The notes: generated from the letters alone by a model not told the origin. A stretch of DNA of 64,000 nucleotides from an uncultured Eubacterium sp. (GCA_900545725.1 URAI01000003.1:1-64000), one strand, 5' to 3'; positions 53,374 to 61,812 are shown, counted from the first letter of the stretch. A program made the numbers and translations.

Positions 53374-54030
53374 TCAGTTAAGCATGTCAGAATATTCTTT
53401 CATAAATAACTTTCTTGCAGTATAGTAATTAGTATAGTCAGGAATATCGTTATCATGAAAACACCATGGCTCTGACATAGGTGGAATAATTACATTGTAA
53501 CCTGCTTTTCTGAATTCAAATGATTGGGAAATATCATAAAAATCCCAATTATGAAAAATATCTTCTCTCCATGGAATATCATATTGTGTTGCAATAAAAA
53601 TTCCATCTACGGCTTCTACTTTTTGACTTGACCGTGTTAATTCAAGTTTATTATATGAGGATGAATATATGCTGTTTGAGTATAGGCATCCATATCGGTG
53701 TCCATTCCACATTATGCAAGTCTTTGGAAGTTTTTCAGAACCAACCAGACCAATCATTCCATTTGCAGGATTTTTAAATTGTTCTAATATATCGAAAAGT
53801 AAATGTCTGTTAATAATAAATACATCATGATGCATATAAATCTTATATTTAGCATCTGAAGAATGCATGCCTTTATTATAACCCTGGGTCATTGAAGGTG
53901 CATTATGTATAACCTTTATATCAATGGAAAAACCATCAGGAATTATTAAGTTATTAATATAACGTAGACATTCGGTTTCGTATTGAATATTATTTGAACA
54001 TATTATAAAGCAAAACTGTTGGTTATTCAT
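53374..54030 (-). CDS. GT2-like glycosyltransferase (StrF/Glyco_tranf_2_5 type)
   Basis: A 218-residue protein starting MNNQQFCFIICSNNIQYETE; GGAG is 6 nt before this Met, while longer in-frame starts reach back to 54081. Motifs: IDIKVIHNAPSMTQGYNKGM, AKYKIYMHHDVFIINRHLL (an H-D-V acidic metal site), VEAVDGIFIATQYD, and WCFHDND. These fit the PF13712 type of small glycosyltransferase found with streptomycin StrF and in glycan loci. It is the first gene of the - strand unit. Confidence 0.82.
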   Translation of the reverse strand: MNNQQFCFIICSNNIQYETECLRYINNLIIPDGFSIDIKVIHNAPSMTQGYNKGMHSSDAKYKIYMHHDVFIINRHLLFDILEQFKNPANGMIGLVGSEKLPKTCIMWNGHRYGCLYSNSIYSSSYNKLELTRSSQKVEAVDGIFIATQYDIPWREDIFHNWDFYDISQSFEFRKAGYNVIIPPMSEPWCFHDNDIPDYTNYYTARKLFMKEYSDMLN

Positions 54031-54134
54031 ATTAATCTCCATTCCGCAGGAATTTTTAATACCAGAGGAATCGCAAGCCAAATATCTGATGTTGCAGCTG
54101 GTGTTAAAAATCGAATTTTAAAGTCATTGGATAA

Positions 54135-54230
54135 TTAAAAACAATATATTAATAATAGCATATATTGTTTTTAATTCCAACATATCAAATTGTATTTTAA
54201 GAGTATATCGAATAGTATTTTAAGAGTATA
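54135..54230. repeat. Inverted and direct repeats in the 54.0-54.5 kb spacer
   Basis: A 15-bp perfect inverted repeat (TTAAAAACAATATAT at 54135-54149 and ATATATTGTTTTTAA at 54160-54174). A 16-nt direct repeat GTATTTTAAGAGTATA lies at 54192-54207 and 54215-54230, 23 nt apart, about one 10.5-bp turn times two. Located between the divergent units at 54.03 and 54.48 kb; possible regulator sites or recombination scars. Confidence 0.55.
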
Positions 54231-54313
54231 CGTTTATAATAGGTATATAAATTTAAAAATGATTTTAAATTTGCTAATACAATCCTTCATGGAGTATAAT
54301 AACATTAAAAAGG

Positions 54314-54400
54314 GATATTTTTGAACATGATGAAGAAAGAGAACTAATTGCCAGAAATGGTCAGAAAAAGATTATTGAAAAAAAAGCATTAATACACTAA
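54314..54400 (+). pseudogene. Remnant of a CgeB-like C-terminus
   Basis: The open stretch DIFEHDEERELIARNGQKKI is similar in order and sequence to the C-terminal segment of the two CgeB-like genes (YYLEHEEERISIAQNG; YYLTHENERKQIAANG). No start or upstream domain remains and the frame stops at 54398-54400. The + strand orientation is opposite to the intact copies next to it, so it is the scar of a deleted or rearranged gene. Confidence 0.65.
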
Positions 54401-54401
54401 A

Positions 54402-54475
54402 ATTATAGATAAAGTAAAATCAGCCAAAAATAAAAAGCCGTTTTTATACGGTGCAGGTAATACTTATGGAGGAAA
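54402..54475 (+). pseudogene. Remnant of the Rossmann-like module
   Basis: The frame reads IIDKVKSAKNKKPFLYGAGN, which matches the start of the island module (for example KESDKKYIYGAG and KRAKHIILFGAG). It ends at the ribosome site of the next gene, where the rest of the module is missing. Lies just behind the CgeB-like remnant. Together they suggest a deletion that joined the next gene to an old module gene. Confidence 0.6.
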
Positions 54476-54477
54476 AT

Positions 54478-55869
54478 ATGCAGGAAATAACTTCATTTTA
54501 TAAATTATTAACAGATAATGCAGATAAATATAAAGATAGGACGGCAATATTATATGATACATATGATGTATCCTATAATAATTTTATGGAGGATGCTGTA
54601 AAGAAAGCCATGCATCTTAAACAGTATGCGGGCAAGAGAATAGCGTTATGTGGTCCGACGTCATACAGATGGATTGTTAATCTGTTTGGTATTGTTATGG
54701 CAGGCAAGGATGCGATTCTTGTAGATTTCTTTCTGCCACATGATGAGAGAAGCAGCCTTTTAGAGAGGATTAAGACAGATTATATATTATCATCGACTAA
54801 TCAATATATACTTGCTGATGAACATGCAATTATAATTGCAGGGGCAGATCATGATGATGAAGTTGATATACAGGATTATGATAAGAATACAAGAGAGGGT
54901 AATATCTTATTGTTTACAGCAACTGCGGATGAATCTGATAAAGCGGTAGTTCTTACAACATCTAATCTTTTAAATACGGTAAAAGCCATAAGCAGCCGAT
55001 GTAAATGTGACAGTGATGACAGGGTTCTTGCACAGACTCCGCTTCATCATATATTCGGACTTGCGTATAGTCTTTTATGGCCCCTGACAAAGGGAGCATG
55101 TATATGTGTTGGACGTGGGTTAAGACATATTGATGCTGACACATATTATTATAATGCGACAATACTTCCGGGAACACCATCCATGATTAAGTATCTTAAG
55201 AAGGTTAAGGCATTTAATAAGGAATTGAGAACTATTATAATTGGTGGTGCAACATGCCCTTACAGATTATTTGAATATCTTAAGGATAGGGATTATGAAG
55301 TATATTCAATATATGGAATGACAGAATGCTCAGGATGTATTGCAATAAGTAATCACATGGATGGTTCATATGATATTTATGACGGAACAGAAGTGACTCT
55401 TTCAAAGGATGGGGAGATTCTTGTGAGCGGACCGTGTGTGATGGCAGGATATGATAAGGATGATATAACTAATGATAAGGTTATTACAGACAATGCATAT
55501 CATACTGGAGATTATGGACATTTCAGCCACGATGGAAGGCTTGTTCTTGATAGAAGGAATGCCGGGATATTATTGCTGCCAACAGGTGAGAAGATATGCC
55601 GTAAGGTAGTTAATGAAGAGGTTACTTCAATTAATGGAGTTGCAGAGAGTTTCCTTGGATTGTGTGACGATAAACTGACAGCAGTTGTTGTCCCTGTTAA
55701 GAAGAATATCCGATATGAGACAATGAAGCGTAAGATTGACAGATATAATGAGAAGAAAGGTTTCAGATGGGAGATTCAAAAGCTTATACTTCTTGACAGA
55801 CCATTGCCTAGATTTGAGGATGGTTCATTAGATTTTAATGAGATTGAGGATATAATGATTAAGCAGTAA
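54478..55869 (+). CDS. Acyl-CoA synthetase-like (ANL superfamily), degenerate motifs
   Basis: A 463-residue protein; GGAGG lies 5 nt before ATG 54478. ANL landmarks: FTATADESDKAVVLTTSNL where the P-loop YTSGTTGxPKG would be, AQTPLHHIFGLAYSLLWPL, IIGGATCPYRLF, SIYGMTECSG and YHTGDYGHF. The catalytic lysine region reads LPRFEDGSLDFNEIED rather than PRxxxGKxxR, so the usual Lys is absent. It may adenylate an unusual carboxylic acid, attach an acyl group to a sugar or carrier, or be impaired. It is shorter than the family's 500-550 residues. The only acyl-activating enzyme in the island. Confidence 0.75.
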   Translation: MQEITSFYKLLTDNADKYKDRTAILYDTYDVSYNNFMEDAVKKAMHLKQYAGKRIALCGPTSYRWIVNLFGIVMAGKDAILVDFFLPHDERSSLLERIKTDYILSSTNQYILADEHAIIIAGADHDDEVDIQDYDKNTREGNILLFTATADESDKAVVLTTSNLLNTVKAISSRCKCDSDDRVLAQTPLHHIFGLAYSLLWPLTKGACICVGRGLRHIDADTYYYNATILPGTPSMIKYLKKVKAFNKELRTIIIGGATCPYRLFEYLKDRDYEVYSIYGMTECSGCIAISNHMDGSYDIYDGTEVTLSKDGEILVSGPCVMAGYDKDDITNDKVITDNAYHTGDYGHFSHDGRLVLDRRNAGILLLPTGEKICRKVVNEEVTSINGVAESFLGLCDDKLTAVVVPVKKNIRYETMKRKIDRYNEKKGFRWEIQKLILLDRPLPRFEDGSLDFNEIEDIMIKQ

Positions 55870-55971
55870 CATATATGTATTCATAAGAGTAAGTTACAAG
55901 TGCAAAGTTTTAATTATTTGAATTAGATGATAATATGTCTTGTTATGAATATTAATATGATATTTTGAAGA

Positions 55972-57330
55972 ATGGAGATTGTCTTGAATACAATATCTAC
56001 AGATAATACAATTTTGATGTTTACCACGAGAAGTCTGTGTTATAACAGTGCGGCATTTTTTATATCAAGACTATCTGATGCATTTGAACAGCTTGGATTT
56101 GATACACAGATATGTGAACTGGATATGGCAGGCGGTTTGGGTAAGATTAATCATATACAGGCAGATGAACTTAAGCTGGAGAGCTTTATTGGAAAGAATT
56201 ATAGAGCTGTTATAGATTTTAATTCACGTCTGCCAAGAATGGTTTTAGATGATGGAAGCTATTATCTTGACCATATAAATGCACCATTTTATAACTATAT
56301 CCTTGATAATCCGTTGTATCATCATAGCACGTTGTCGTGTACACTGAATAATTATAATGTGGTATTAGTTGACAGAAACCATTGTAATTATATAAAGGAA
56401 TATTATCCACATATTAAAAATGTCATTTTTTCAGTATTGAGTTCTGACAAAGCTATGGCATATACGGAATATGATAATAAGAAAAATGATATAATATTTC
56501 CAGGAACATATAGAAATCCTGCCGGATATCTGAATATGATAATGTCAGCAGATTATCTTTGTGAAAACGAGAAGTTAAGATATGATGCCGATGCCAGATG
56601 CGCCATTTCAGATATTATGAAAGCAATGCTTGAGATGATGAGAGAGAATACGGCAATTACAATGTGTAATGCTTTAGAGACAGTACTTAATTGTACAAGC
56701 TGTTTGGATTTTCATAGTGGCATATATTCCGGGAATGTGATACATAATATATCTGTTGAAACAAAGAATGCAGACAATGAGCATGGCTGCAGATATTATT
56801 CATCAGGGAAGTCTGTATATACGTTTACAGAATTGATGAATTATGTATATCCGGTTGAGATGTATCTTAGGAATTTTTATAGAGAAAAACTTGCAGATGC
56901 ATTTATAAAAAATGGCACACATCTAACGGTATTAGGTGACTGGTGGGACAGATATGATAAATCGGACAGTCCTTATATAACATGGGAAAGACCTGTCACA
57001 TTTTCAATGTCATCTTCAAAAATAGCTCAATATGCGGTTATGCTGGATTCTTCTCCATTTTTTAAGAGTGGGATACATGACAGGGTCTTTGCTGGAATGG
57101 CAAATATGACGGCAGTAGTAACAGATTACAGCGTGTATAAGTCGGATGGTCCATTATCAGAATGTGTCAGACTGTACCAATCTGATGGTTATAATAATTG
57201 TGTAGAGATATCAAAAGAATTGTTGATAAATAAAGAAAAAAGATACAAGCTTGTGGATAATGCATATAAATTATTTAATAAGGATTATACATGGAGTTGT
57301 ACGGCAAAGAGGATTGCGCAAGTTTTTTAA
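55972..57330 (+). CDS. CgeB-like glycosyltransferase, third copy (divergent)
   Basis: A 452-residue protein with the C-terminal CgeB/Glyco_trans_1_2 pattern YAVMLDSSPFFKSGIHDRVF and FAGMANMTAVVTDYSVYK, a GT-B donor-binding region, then LVDNAYKLFNKDYTWSC. The N-terminal 350 residues are divergent and longer than in the two - strand paralogues. Start is ATG 55972; an in-frame TTG at 55984 behind GGAG is a serious alternative, since a TTG start is used at 51481. It is the last glycan gene, 103 nt behind the ANL gene, and a terminator follows. Confidence 0.72.
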   Translation: MEIVLNTISTDNTILMFTTRSLCYNSAAFFISRLSDAFEQLGFDTQICELDMAGGLGKINHIQADELKLESFIGKNYRAVIDFNSRLPRMVLDDGSYYLDHINAPFYNYILDNPLYHHSTLSCTLNNYNVVLVDRNHCNYIKEYYPHIKNVIFSVLSSDKAMAYTEYDNKKNDIIFPGTYRNPAGYLNMIMSADYLCENEKLRYDADARCAISDIMKAMLEMMRENTAITMCNALETVLNCTSCLDFHSGIYSGNVIHNISVETKNADNEHGCRYYSSGKSVYTFTELMNYVYPVEMYLRNFYREKLADAFIKNGTHLTVLGDWWDRYDKSDSPYITWERPVTFSMSSSKIAQYAVMLDSSPFFKSGIHDRVFAGMANMTAVVTDYSVYKSDGPLSECVRLYQSDGYNNCVEISKELLINKEKRYKLVDNAYKLFNKDYTWSCTAKRIAQVF

Positions 57331-57380
57331 TATAAGAGGCTGGTTTTACAGTCTGTTTTTGACCACTTAATAATATTATT

Positions 57381-57424
57381 AATGCCTGCCAGCAGTATAT
57401 GTTACTGCTGACAGGCATTTTTTA
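57381..57424 (+). terminator. Terminator at the end of the glycan island
   Basis: Stem AATGCCTG-CAGCAGTA/TACTGCTG-CAGGCATT with one internal mismatch and a short loop, then TTTTTT. It lies in the 202-nt convergent gap (57331-57532). Confidence 0.85.
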
Positions 57425-57532
57425 AAAGAGGTATCTATGTACTGTTATCTATAAGATGTATTTATTGGCTGTATATTTTTAAAGTTCTGTTATTATTGGT
57501 ATAAGTTGGTAATATCTTTGTTATTATAATCA

Positions 57533-58852
57533 TCAGATATATCCATTAAACATCATTCCTGTATATGCTGACAGATTATAAGGGTCATTGACAACCCTTA
57601 AAGGATTCTTATATGCAATTATCTTATTATTGACGTAATCCATGGGATTAAATACAATATCTTCGGCTTTATCCTGTAAGGCATCCTTAAAGGATGACAG
57701 ACCGGCAAATATATCATTAAGTGTTCCACTGTCGGCCGCATTTGTTATAGTATCCTTATTAATATCTATATGACCATCTTCATTTACATTAAGTCCTGTA
57801 AGATTAAGCTGTGAGCTGTATGTCTTTGCAAGATTAATAAATTCCTTACGAAGCTTGGCGTTTCCGGCAAACTTATCATTGTTGCTGTTATTAGATACAG
57901 ATAGTAAATGATTATATCCTGTTACAAGCTCATTTATACTGTCCGTAATTGAGTCTTTATCAGTCTGCAGGCTGATAGTTACAGGTTGACCGTCAGTGGT
58001 TTTGTTAAATGAGAGCTCGAATTTCTTATTAATGGATATATCATTAGAAGTCGATGTATGTTCAACTCCATTGATGGAAAATTCAGCATTCTTAGGATAT
58101 TGTGATACTCTGTTAAGTCCGAGGGTGTTAATTAATGTCATACTTCTTGCATATACAGAATTATCTTCACTATAAGTATCATAAGCATCATCATTGGCTT
58201 TGATTGAGAAGATAACATTCTTATTAGTATTACTTATACCGGTAGTATCAGATTCGATTGATAAAGCTGTGTTGCCGGTACTATCGGTAACAACCTCACA
58301 ATTAAGACCAATATTGGAATTATTAAGAAGTCTTGATATTTTATCCTGTATATCTTTTGTCGTTTCTTTTTTATCAACATCAAATTCAATCTCGTATGTA
58401 AGATTGCCAATATTAACATCAAAGGAATAATTTCCGGTTTCGATATGTTTTGAATCAGGAGCAAGAAAATTGCTGATATTAATCTGGTTAGTGGCAAGTT
58501 CAGAGACATTAATATCAAGTGCTTCAATTGAGTCATCATCAGGACTTCCTATATAAGCGGCTTCAACAGCCTCAGGATCACTTGAAGAGGCTGCCTTTCT
58601 GTAATTAATAGAGCCATCCTTATCAGTAAGGTCATTGGCAATTATTACAAGCTCTCTGGCATTTTCCTTAAGATCTATGGCATATTTTTGTGCATCTTCG
58701 GATGTATCGAGCTTGTAGACCGGAGTCTGGCTGTTAATCTTCATAACCTTACCAGACATAGTCTTAAGCTGTGCTTTTGTATGTGATTCGTATTTTGAAT
58801 TATATTTATTACCATAATGTGACAGATAATAAGAATAAACATTGCTTATCAT
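57533..58852 (-). CDS. FliD-like flagellar protein
   Basis: A 439-residue protein on the - strand. It has FliD-type segments (IDLKENARELVIIANDL, SINELVTGYNHLLSVSNNSN, LNVNEDGHIDINKD, FAGLSSFKDALQDKAED) and ends VNDPYNLSAYTGMMFNGYI, but lacks the SGLDTE N-terminus of the true cap protein at 9.4 kb. The first 60 residues are Tyr/Ser/Lys-rich. AAGGAGG is 9 nt before the ATG. Likely a filament- or cap-associated accessory protein. It marks the other end of the glycan island from fliC, so flagellar genes flank the island on both sides. Confidence 0.78.
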   Translation of the reverse strand: MISNVYSYYLSHYGNKYNSKYESHTKAQLKTMSGKVMKINSQTPVYKLDTSEDAQKYAIDLKENARELVIIANDLTDKDGSINYRKAASSSDPEAVEAAYIGSPDDDSIEALDINVSELATNQINISNFLAPDSKHIETGNYSFDVNIGNLTYEIEFDVDKKETTKDIQDKISRLLNNSNIGLNCEVVTDSTGNTALSIESDTTGISNTNKNVIFSIKANDDAYDTYSEDNSVYARSMTLINTLGLNRVSQYPKNAEFSINGVEHTSTSNDISINKKFELSFNKTTDGQPVTISLQTDKDSITDSINELVTGYNHLLSVSNNSNNDKFAGNAKLRKEFINLAKTYSSQLNLTGLNVNEDGHIDINKDTITNAADSGTLNDIFAGLSSFKDALQDKAEDIVFNPMDYVNNKIIAYKNPLRVVNDPYNLSAYTGMMFNGYI

Positions 58853-58887
58853 TAACAGTAACCTCCTTGTCCTTAGTATTATGTAAA

Positions 58888-58907
58888 ATGCAAAATCCTT
58901 TTTGCAT
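58888..58907 (-). promoter_or_regulatory. Palindrome in the FliD-like gene's leader
   Basis: ATGCAAAA-TCCT-TTTTGCAT, 8-bp arms, 36 nt before the gene's ATG (- strand). Possible operator or mRNA hairpin. Confidence 0.4.
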
Positions 58908-58948
58908 ATGTTGTTTCTTTATTAATATACACCTGATTGTATAGTTAC

Positions 58949-58977
58949 AGTATATAGTTTTGCAGTAAAAATGTCAC
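58949..58977 (-). promoter_or_regulatory. SigmaA-type promoter of the FliD-like gene
   Basis: On the - strand, GTGACA (58972-58977)-N17-TATACT (58949-58954). It resembles a housekeeping promoter; no sigma28-type box is seen here. Transcription would start near 58942, giving a leader of about 90 nt. Confidence 0.5.
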
Positions 58978-59069
58978 TAGCTAAAATCAACAAAAATAAT
59001 TTTTAAGTAAAATAAAATTGTAAAAAAAATAAAAAAATTGTCTTAAAATGAAATTGTATAGGAAAAGTG

Positions 59070-59099
59070 TTGACTTACACAGAGAAACTATGATATATT
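59070..59099 (+). promoter_or_regulatory. Promoter of the rpmG-secE-nusG-rplK-rplA operon
   Basis: TTGACT (59070-59075)-N18-TATATT (59094-59099) with an extended TG at 59091-59092. Spacing and sequence fit a strong sigmaA promoter. Confidence 0.65.
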
Positions 59100-59148
59100 A
59101 AAACGGCTATGGAAGCGGTCTTTTTTTTATGCCTAAAAAAAGCCAATT

Positions 59149-59240
59149 GGTGTAAATATCTTTGAAAGGGACACAGGTATGCAGGATAACAGCTCCTGTA
59201 TAAGGCATATAATCCTGTTGTTGTAAGATATTTATACACC
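59149..59240 (+). ncRNA. Structured 5' leader of rpmG
   Basis: A 14-bp closing stem joins GGTGTA-AATATCTT (59149-59162) to AAGATATT-TA-TACACC (59225-59240) around an inner hairpin (ATGCAGGA/TCCTGTAT near 59179-59201). It lies directly before the rpmG ribosome site. It may be an autoregulatory leader or a transcription-attenuation element; no Rfam family is recognised. Confidence 0.45.
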
Positions 59241-59271
59241 TACAAATATTAAAAAATTGGAGGTGGAAGTT

Positions 59272-59421
59272 GTGCGCGTTAAGATAACATTGGCATGTAC
59301 TGAGTGTAAACAGCGTAATTACAACATGACTAAGGAAAAGAAAACTCATCCGGACAGAATGGAAACTAAGAAGTATTGTAAGTTCTGTAAATCACACACA
59401 TTACACAAGGAAACTAAGTAG
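59272..59421 (+). CDS. rpmG: 50S ribosomal protein L33
   Basis: A 49-residue protein starting at GTG behind TTGGAGGTGG ([12 protein letters not shown], then [17 protein letters not shown] and [16 protein letters not shown]). It is the zinc-ribbon form with C9-x-x-C12 and C36-x-x-C39. L33 sits in the large ribosomal subunit near the E site. The order rpmG-secE-nusG is standard in Firmicutes. Only 23 nt separate it from secE, so they are co-transcribed. Confidence 0.95.
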   Translation: MRVKITLACTECKQRNYNMTKEKKTHPDRMETKKYCKFCKSHTLHKETK

Positions 59422-59444
59422 TTTGTCACAGTGAGGTTAATATT

Positions 59445-59648
59445 ATGGGTGAAACTGTTAAAGAAAAAAAACAGAAAAAAAGCTGGTTTAAAGGCTTGAA
59501 GGCTGAGTTCGCTAAGATAATTTGGCCTGACCAGAAGACACTTACAAAGGAAACTGCTGCAGTTGTGATATCATCGGTTGTAATCGGTGTTATCATTTCA
59601 ATCGTGGACCTTGTTGTCCGCTTTGGTATCGAATTCTTGGTAAAGTAA
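59445..59648 (+). CDS. secE: Preprotein translocase subunit SecE
   Basis: A 67-residue protein with a basic cytoplasmic N-terminus (KEKKQKKSWFKGLKAEFAK), the amphipathic IIWPDQKTLTKET, and one transmembrane helix (AAVVISSVVIGVIISIVDL). This is the one-helix Gram-positive SecE. It stabilises SecY in the Sec translocon. Position between rpmG and nusG is canonical. The ribosome site is weak (GTGAGG about 10 nt upstream). Confidence 0.95.
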   Translation: MGETVKEKKQKKSWFKGLKAEFAKIIWPDQKTLTKETAAVVISSVVIGVIISIVDLVVRFGIEFLVK

Positions 59649-59663
59649 GGAAAAGGTGATTAG

Positions 59664-60218
59664 ATGGACGAAGCAAAATGGTATGTTGTTCATACTTATT
59701 CAGGATATGAGAATAAGGTTAAGGAAAACATTCAAAAGACAGTTGAAAACAGAGATCTTTCTGATCAGGTGTTAGAGGTTATTGTTCCACTTGAGACGGT
59801 AGTTGAAGTAAAGAACGGAACTAAGAAGCCTGCTAAGAAGAAGATGTTTCCTGGATACGTCCTTATCAACATGATTATGAACGACGATACATGGTATATC
59901 GTTCGTAATACACGAGGCGTTACAGGTTTTGTTGGTCCTGGATCAATGCCAGTACCACTTACTCCGGCTGAGATTAAATCACTTGGAATTGAACTTCCAG
60001 AATCTATACTTGAAAGCTCAGACGAATCTGACGGTGTTCGAGTACAGTTTGACGGTAAAGTCGGTGACCAGGTAATGATTCTTTCAGGTGCCTGGGAGAA
60101 CACAGTTGGGGAGATTACAGACATTAATGAAAGTAAGCAGTGTCTTACAATTAATGTTGAGATGTTCGGCCGTGAAACACCGGTTGAGATAGGTTTCACA
60201 GATGTGAGATTAATGTAA
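59664..60218 (+). CDS. nusG: Transcription termination/antitermination factor NusG
   Basis: A 184-residue protein with the NGN domain (WYVVHTYSGYENKVKENIQK, then KKMFPGYVLINMIMNDDTWY) and the C-terminal KOW domain (QVMILSGAWENTVGEITDIN, ending FTDVRLM). NusG binds RNA polymerase and couples elongation to Rho, S10 or pausing. It sits in the canonical secE-nusG-rplK order. AAGGTG lies shortly before the start. Behind it, GTTCGC/GCGAAC (60221-60237) forms a small hairpin in the spacer to rplK. Confidence 0.96.
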   Translation: MDEAKWYVVHTYSGYENKVKENIQKTVENRDLSDQVLEVIVPLETVVEVKNGTKKPAKKKMFPGYVLINMIMNDDTWYIVRNTRGVTGFVGPGSMPVPLTPAEIKSLGIELPESILESSDESDGVRVQFDGKVGDQVMILSGAWENTVGEITDINESKQCLTINVEMFGRETPVEIGFTDVRLM

Positions 60219-60297
60219 ATGTTCGCATAAAGCGAACGTGGGAGACGAACGAATAGTGAGTCGCCAATTACCACAATTTATTTAGGAGGTGCCTAAA

Positions 60298-60723
60298 ATG
60301 GCAAAGAAAGTAACAGGATATATTAAATTACAGATTCCTGCCGGCAAAGCTACACCGGCTCCACCAGTTGGTCCAGCACTTGGACAGCATGGTGTTAACA
60401 TTGTAGAATTTACAAAGCAGTTCAACGCAAAGACAGCTGATCAGGGTGACTTAATCATCCCTGTAGTTATCACAGTTTATGCTGATAGAAGCTTCAGCTT
60501 CATCACAAAGACTCCACCGGCAGCTGTACTTCTTAAGAAAGCTTGTAACATAAAGTCAGGTTCAGGCGTACCTAACAAGACAAAGGTTGCTACAATCTCT
60601 AAGGCAGAAGTTCAGAAGATCGCTGAACTTAAGATGCCAGATTTAAATGCTGCATCAATCGAGGCAGCTGTCTCAATGATTTCTGGTACTGCTAGAAGTA
60701 TGGGTATCGTTGTAGAAGACTAA
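60298..60723 (+). CDS. rplK: 50S ribosomal protein L11
   Basis: A 141-residue protein starting at ATG 60298 ([20 protein letters not shown]) behind AGGAGG; an upstream in-frame GTG overlaps that site. It has the [20 protein letters not shown] segment and the 3' [15 protein letters not shown] region of L11. L11 binds 23S rRNA at the GTPase centre and regulates its own operon with L1. Length is normal. The neighbouring rplA gene follows after 75 nt. Confidence 0.97.
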   Translation: MAKKVTGYIKLQIPAGKATPAPPVGPALGQHGVNIVEFTKQFNAKTADQGDLIIPVVITVYADRSFSFITKTPPAAVLLKKACNIKSGSGVPNKTKVATISKAEVQKIAELKMPDLNAASIEAAVSMISGTARSMGIVVED

Positions 60724-60798
60724 TTTGATAATTTAATTGTTTATATGTGGGAGGAAAGTCATACCCTTCCGATATTACCACTAGGAGGTTTTTTTATA

Positions 60799-61494
60799 AT
60801 GAAAAGAGGAAAGAAATACGTTGAAGCTGCCAAGAATATTGACCGCTCAACATTATATGATCCAGCAGAAGCTTGTGCTCTTGTAAAGAAGTGCGCTACT
60901 GCAAAGTTTGATGAGACTATTGAAGCTCATATCAGAACAGGTTGTGATGGACGTCATGCTGAACAGCAGATCAGAGGTGCTGTTGTTCTTCCACACGGAA
61001 CAGGTAAGACAGTTAAGGTTTTAGTATTTGCTAAGGGTGCAAAGGCTGATGAAGCTTTAGCAGCAGGTGCAGATTTCGTTGGAGCTGAGGAACTTATTCC
61101 AAAGATTCAGAACGATAACTGGTTCGATTTTGACGTAGTAGTTGCTACTCCTGATATGATGGGTGTCGTTGGACGTTTAGGACGTGTACTCGGACCTAAG
61201 GGCTTAATGCCAAACCCTAAGGCTGGTACAGTTACAATGGATGTAACAAAAGCTGTTAATGATATCAAGGCTGGTAAGATTGAATACAGACTTGATAAGA
61301 CAAATATCATTCATGTGCCAATTGGTAAGGCTTCATTTAGTGAAGACCAGTTATCAGACAACTTCCAGGCTATTATGGATGCAATCGTTAAGGCTAAGCC
61401 ATCAACACTTAAGGGACAGTATTTAAGAAGCGTAGTAATTACTTCTACAATGGGACCTGGTGTTAAGGTTAGTACAGTTAAGTACATTGGCTAA
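60799..61494 (+). CDS. rplA: 50S ribosomal protein L1
   Basis: A 231-residue protein starting at ATG 60799 ([20 protein letters not shown]) behind AGGAGG; a longer in-frame start is not supported by a ribosome site. It has the L1 motifs [17 protein letters not shown] ([20 protein letters not shown]) and [21 protein letters not shown]1 binds the 23S rRNA stalk and its own mRNA leader. It ends the rplK-rplA part, before the separately promoted L10 leader. Confidence 0.97.
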   Translation: MKRGKKYVEAAKNIDRSTLYDPAEACALVKKCATAKFDETIEAHIRTGCDGRHAEQQIRGAVVLPHGTGKTVKVLVFAKGAKADEALAAGADFVGAEELIPKIQNDNWFDFDVVVATPDMMGVVGRLGRVLGPKGLMPNPKAGTVTMDVTKAVNDIKAGKIEYRLDKTNIIHVPIGKASFSEDQLSDNFQAIMDAIVKAKPSTLKGQYLRSVVITSTMGPGVKVSTVKYIG

Positions 61495-61521
61495 TTTATA
61501 TTGAAAAAATATAAAAAATGG

Positions 61522-61551
61522 TTGACAACCTATATATAATGATAGTATACT
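61522..61551 (+). promoter_or_regulatory. Promoter of rplJ-rplL
   Basis: Perfect TTGACA (61522-61527)-N18-TATACT (61546-61551), 28 nt behind rplA. Confidence 0.7.
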
Positions 61552-61559
61552 ATCACAAG

Positions 61560-61713
61560 TGTGGTAATCACATTTATATTTTGCCTAAGACAGTATGGTC
61601 CCGCAAGGGTTAAAGACAAACGCCTACCGAGGATATAACATTAATTAATGCTTTAGCATTATTATGATGATGAATTATTCAGTCCTCCTGTCTTGCATGG
61701 GAGGACTTTTTTA
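61560..61713 (+). ncRNA. L10 leader (autoregulatory) with attenuator terminator
   Basis: The 318-nt gap between rplA and rplJ holds a leader with TGGTCCCGCAAGGGTTAAAG and CCTACCGAGG, core features of the L10 leader RNA family, which L10(L12)4 binds. It ends with a stem AGTCCTCC/GGAGGACT (61681-61707) and a T run, an intrinsic terminator that would attenuate rplJ-rplL when L10 is in excess. Confidence 0.75.
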
Positions 61714-61812
61714 TTGAGTTAGTGGAACAAACCCTGCTCTATGAAATTCAATTTTATCGAAGGCAGAATTTTATTCCGTAAGGAATGTAATCTAACAGGA
61801 GGTAATTGATTC

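Noticed and set aside
14273..57330. A prophage or integrative element carrying the island
   Set aside because: No integrase, phage gene, tRNA target or flanking direct repeat was found within the window. Horizontal origin remains possible but is not shown.
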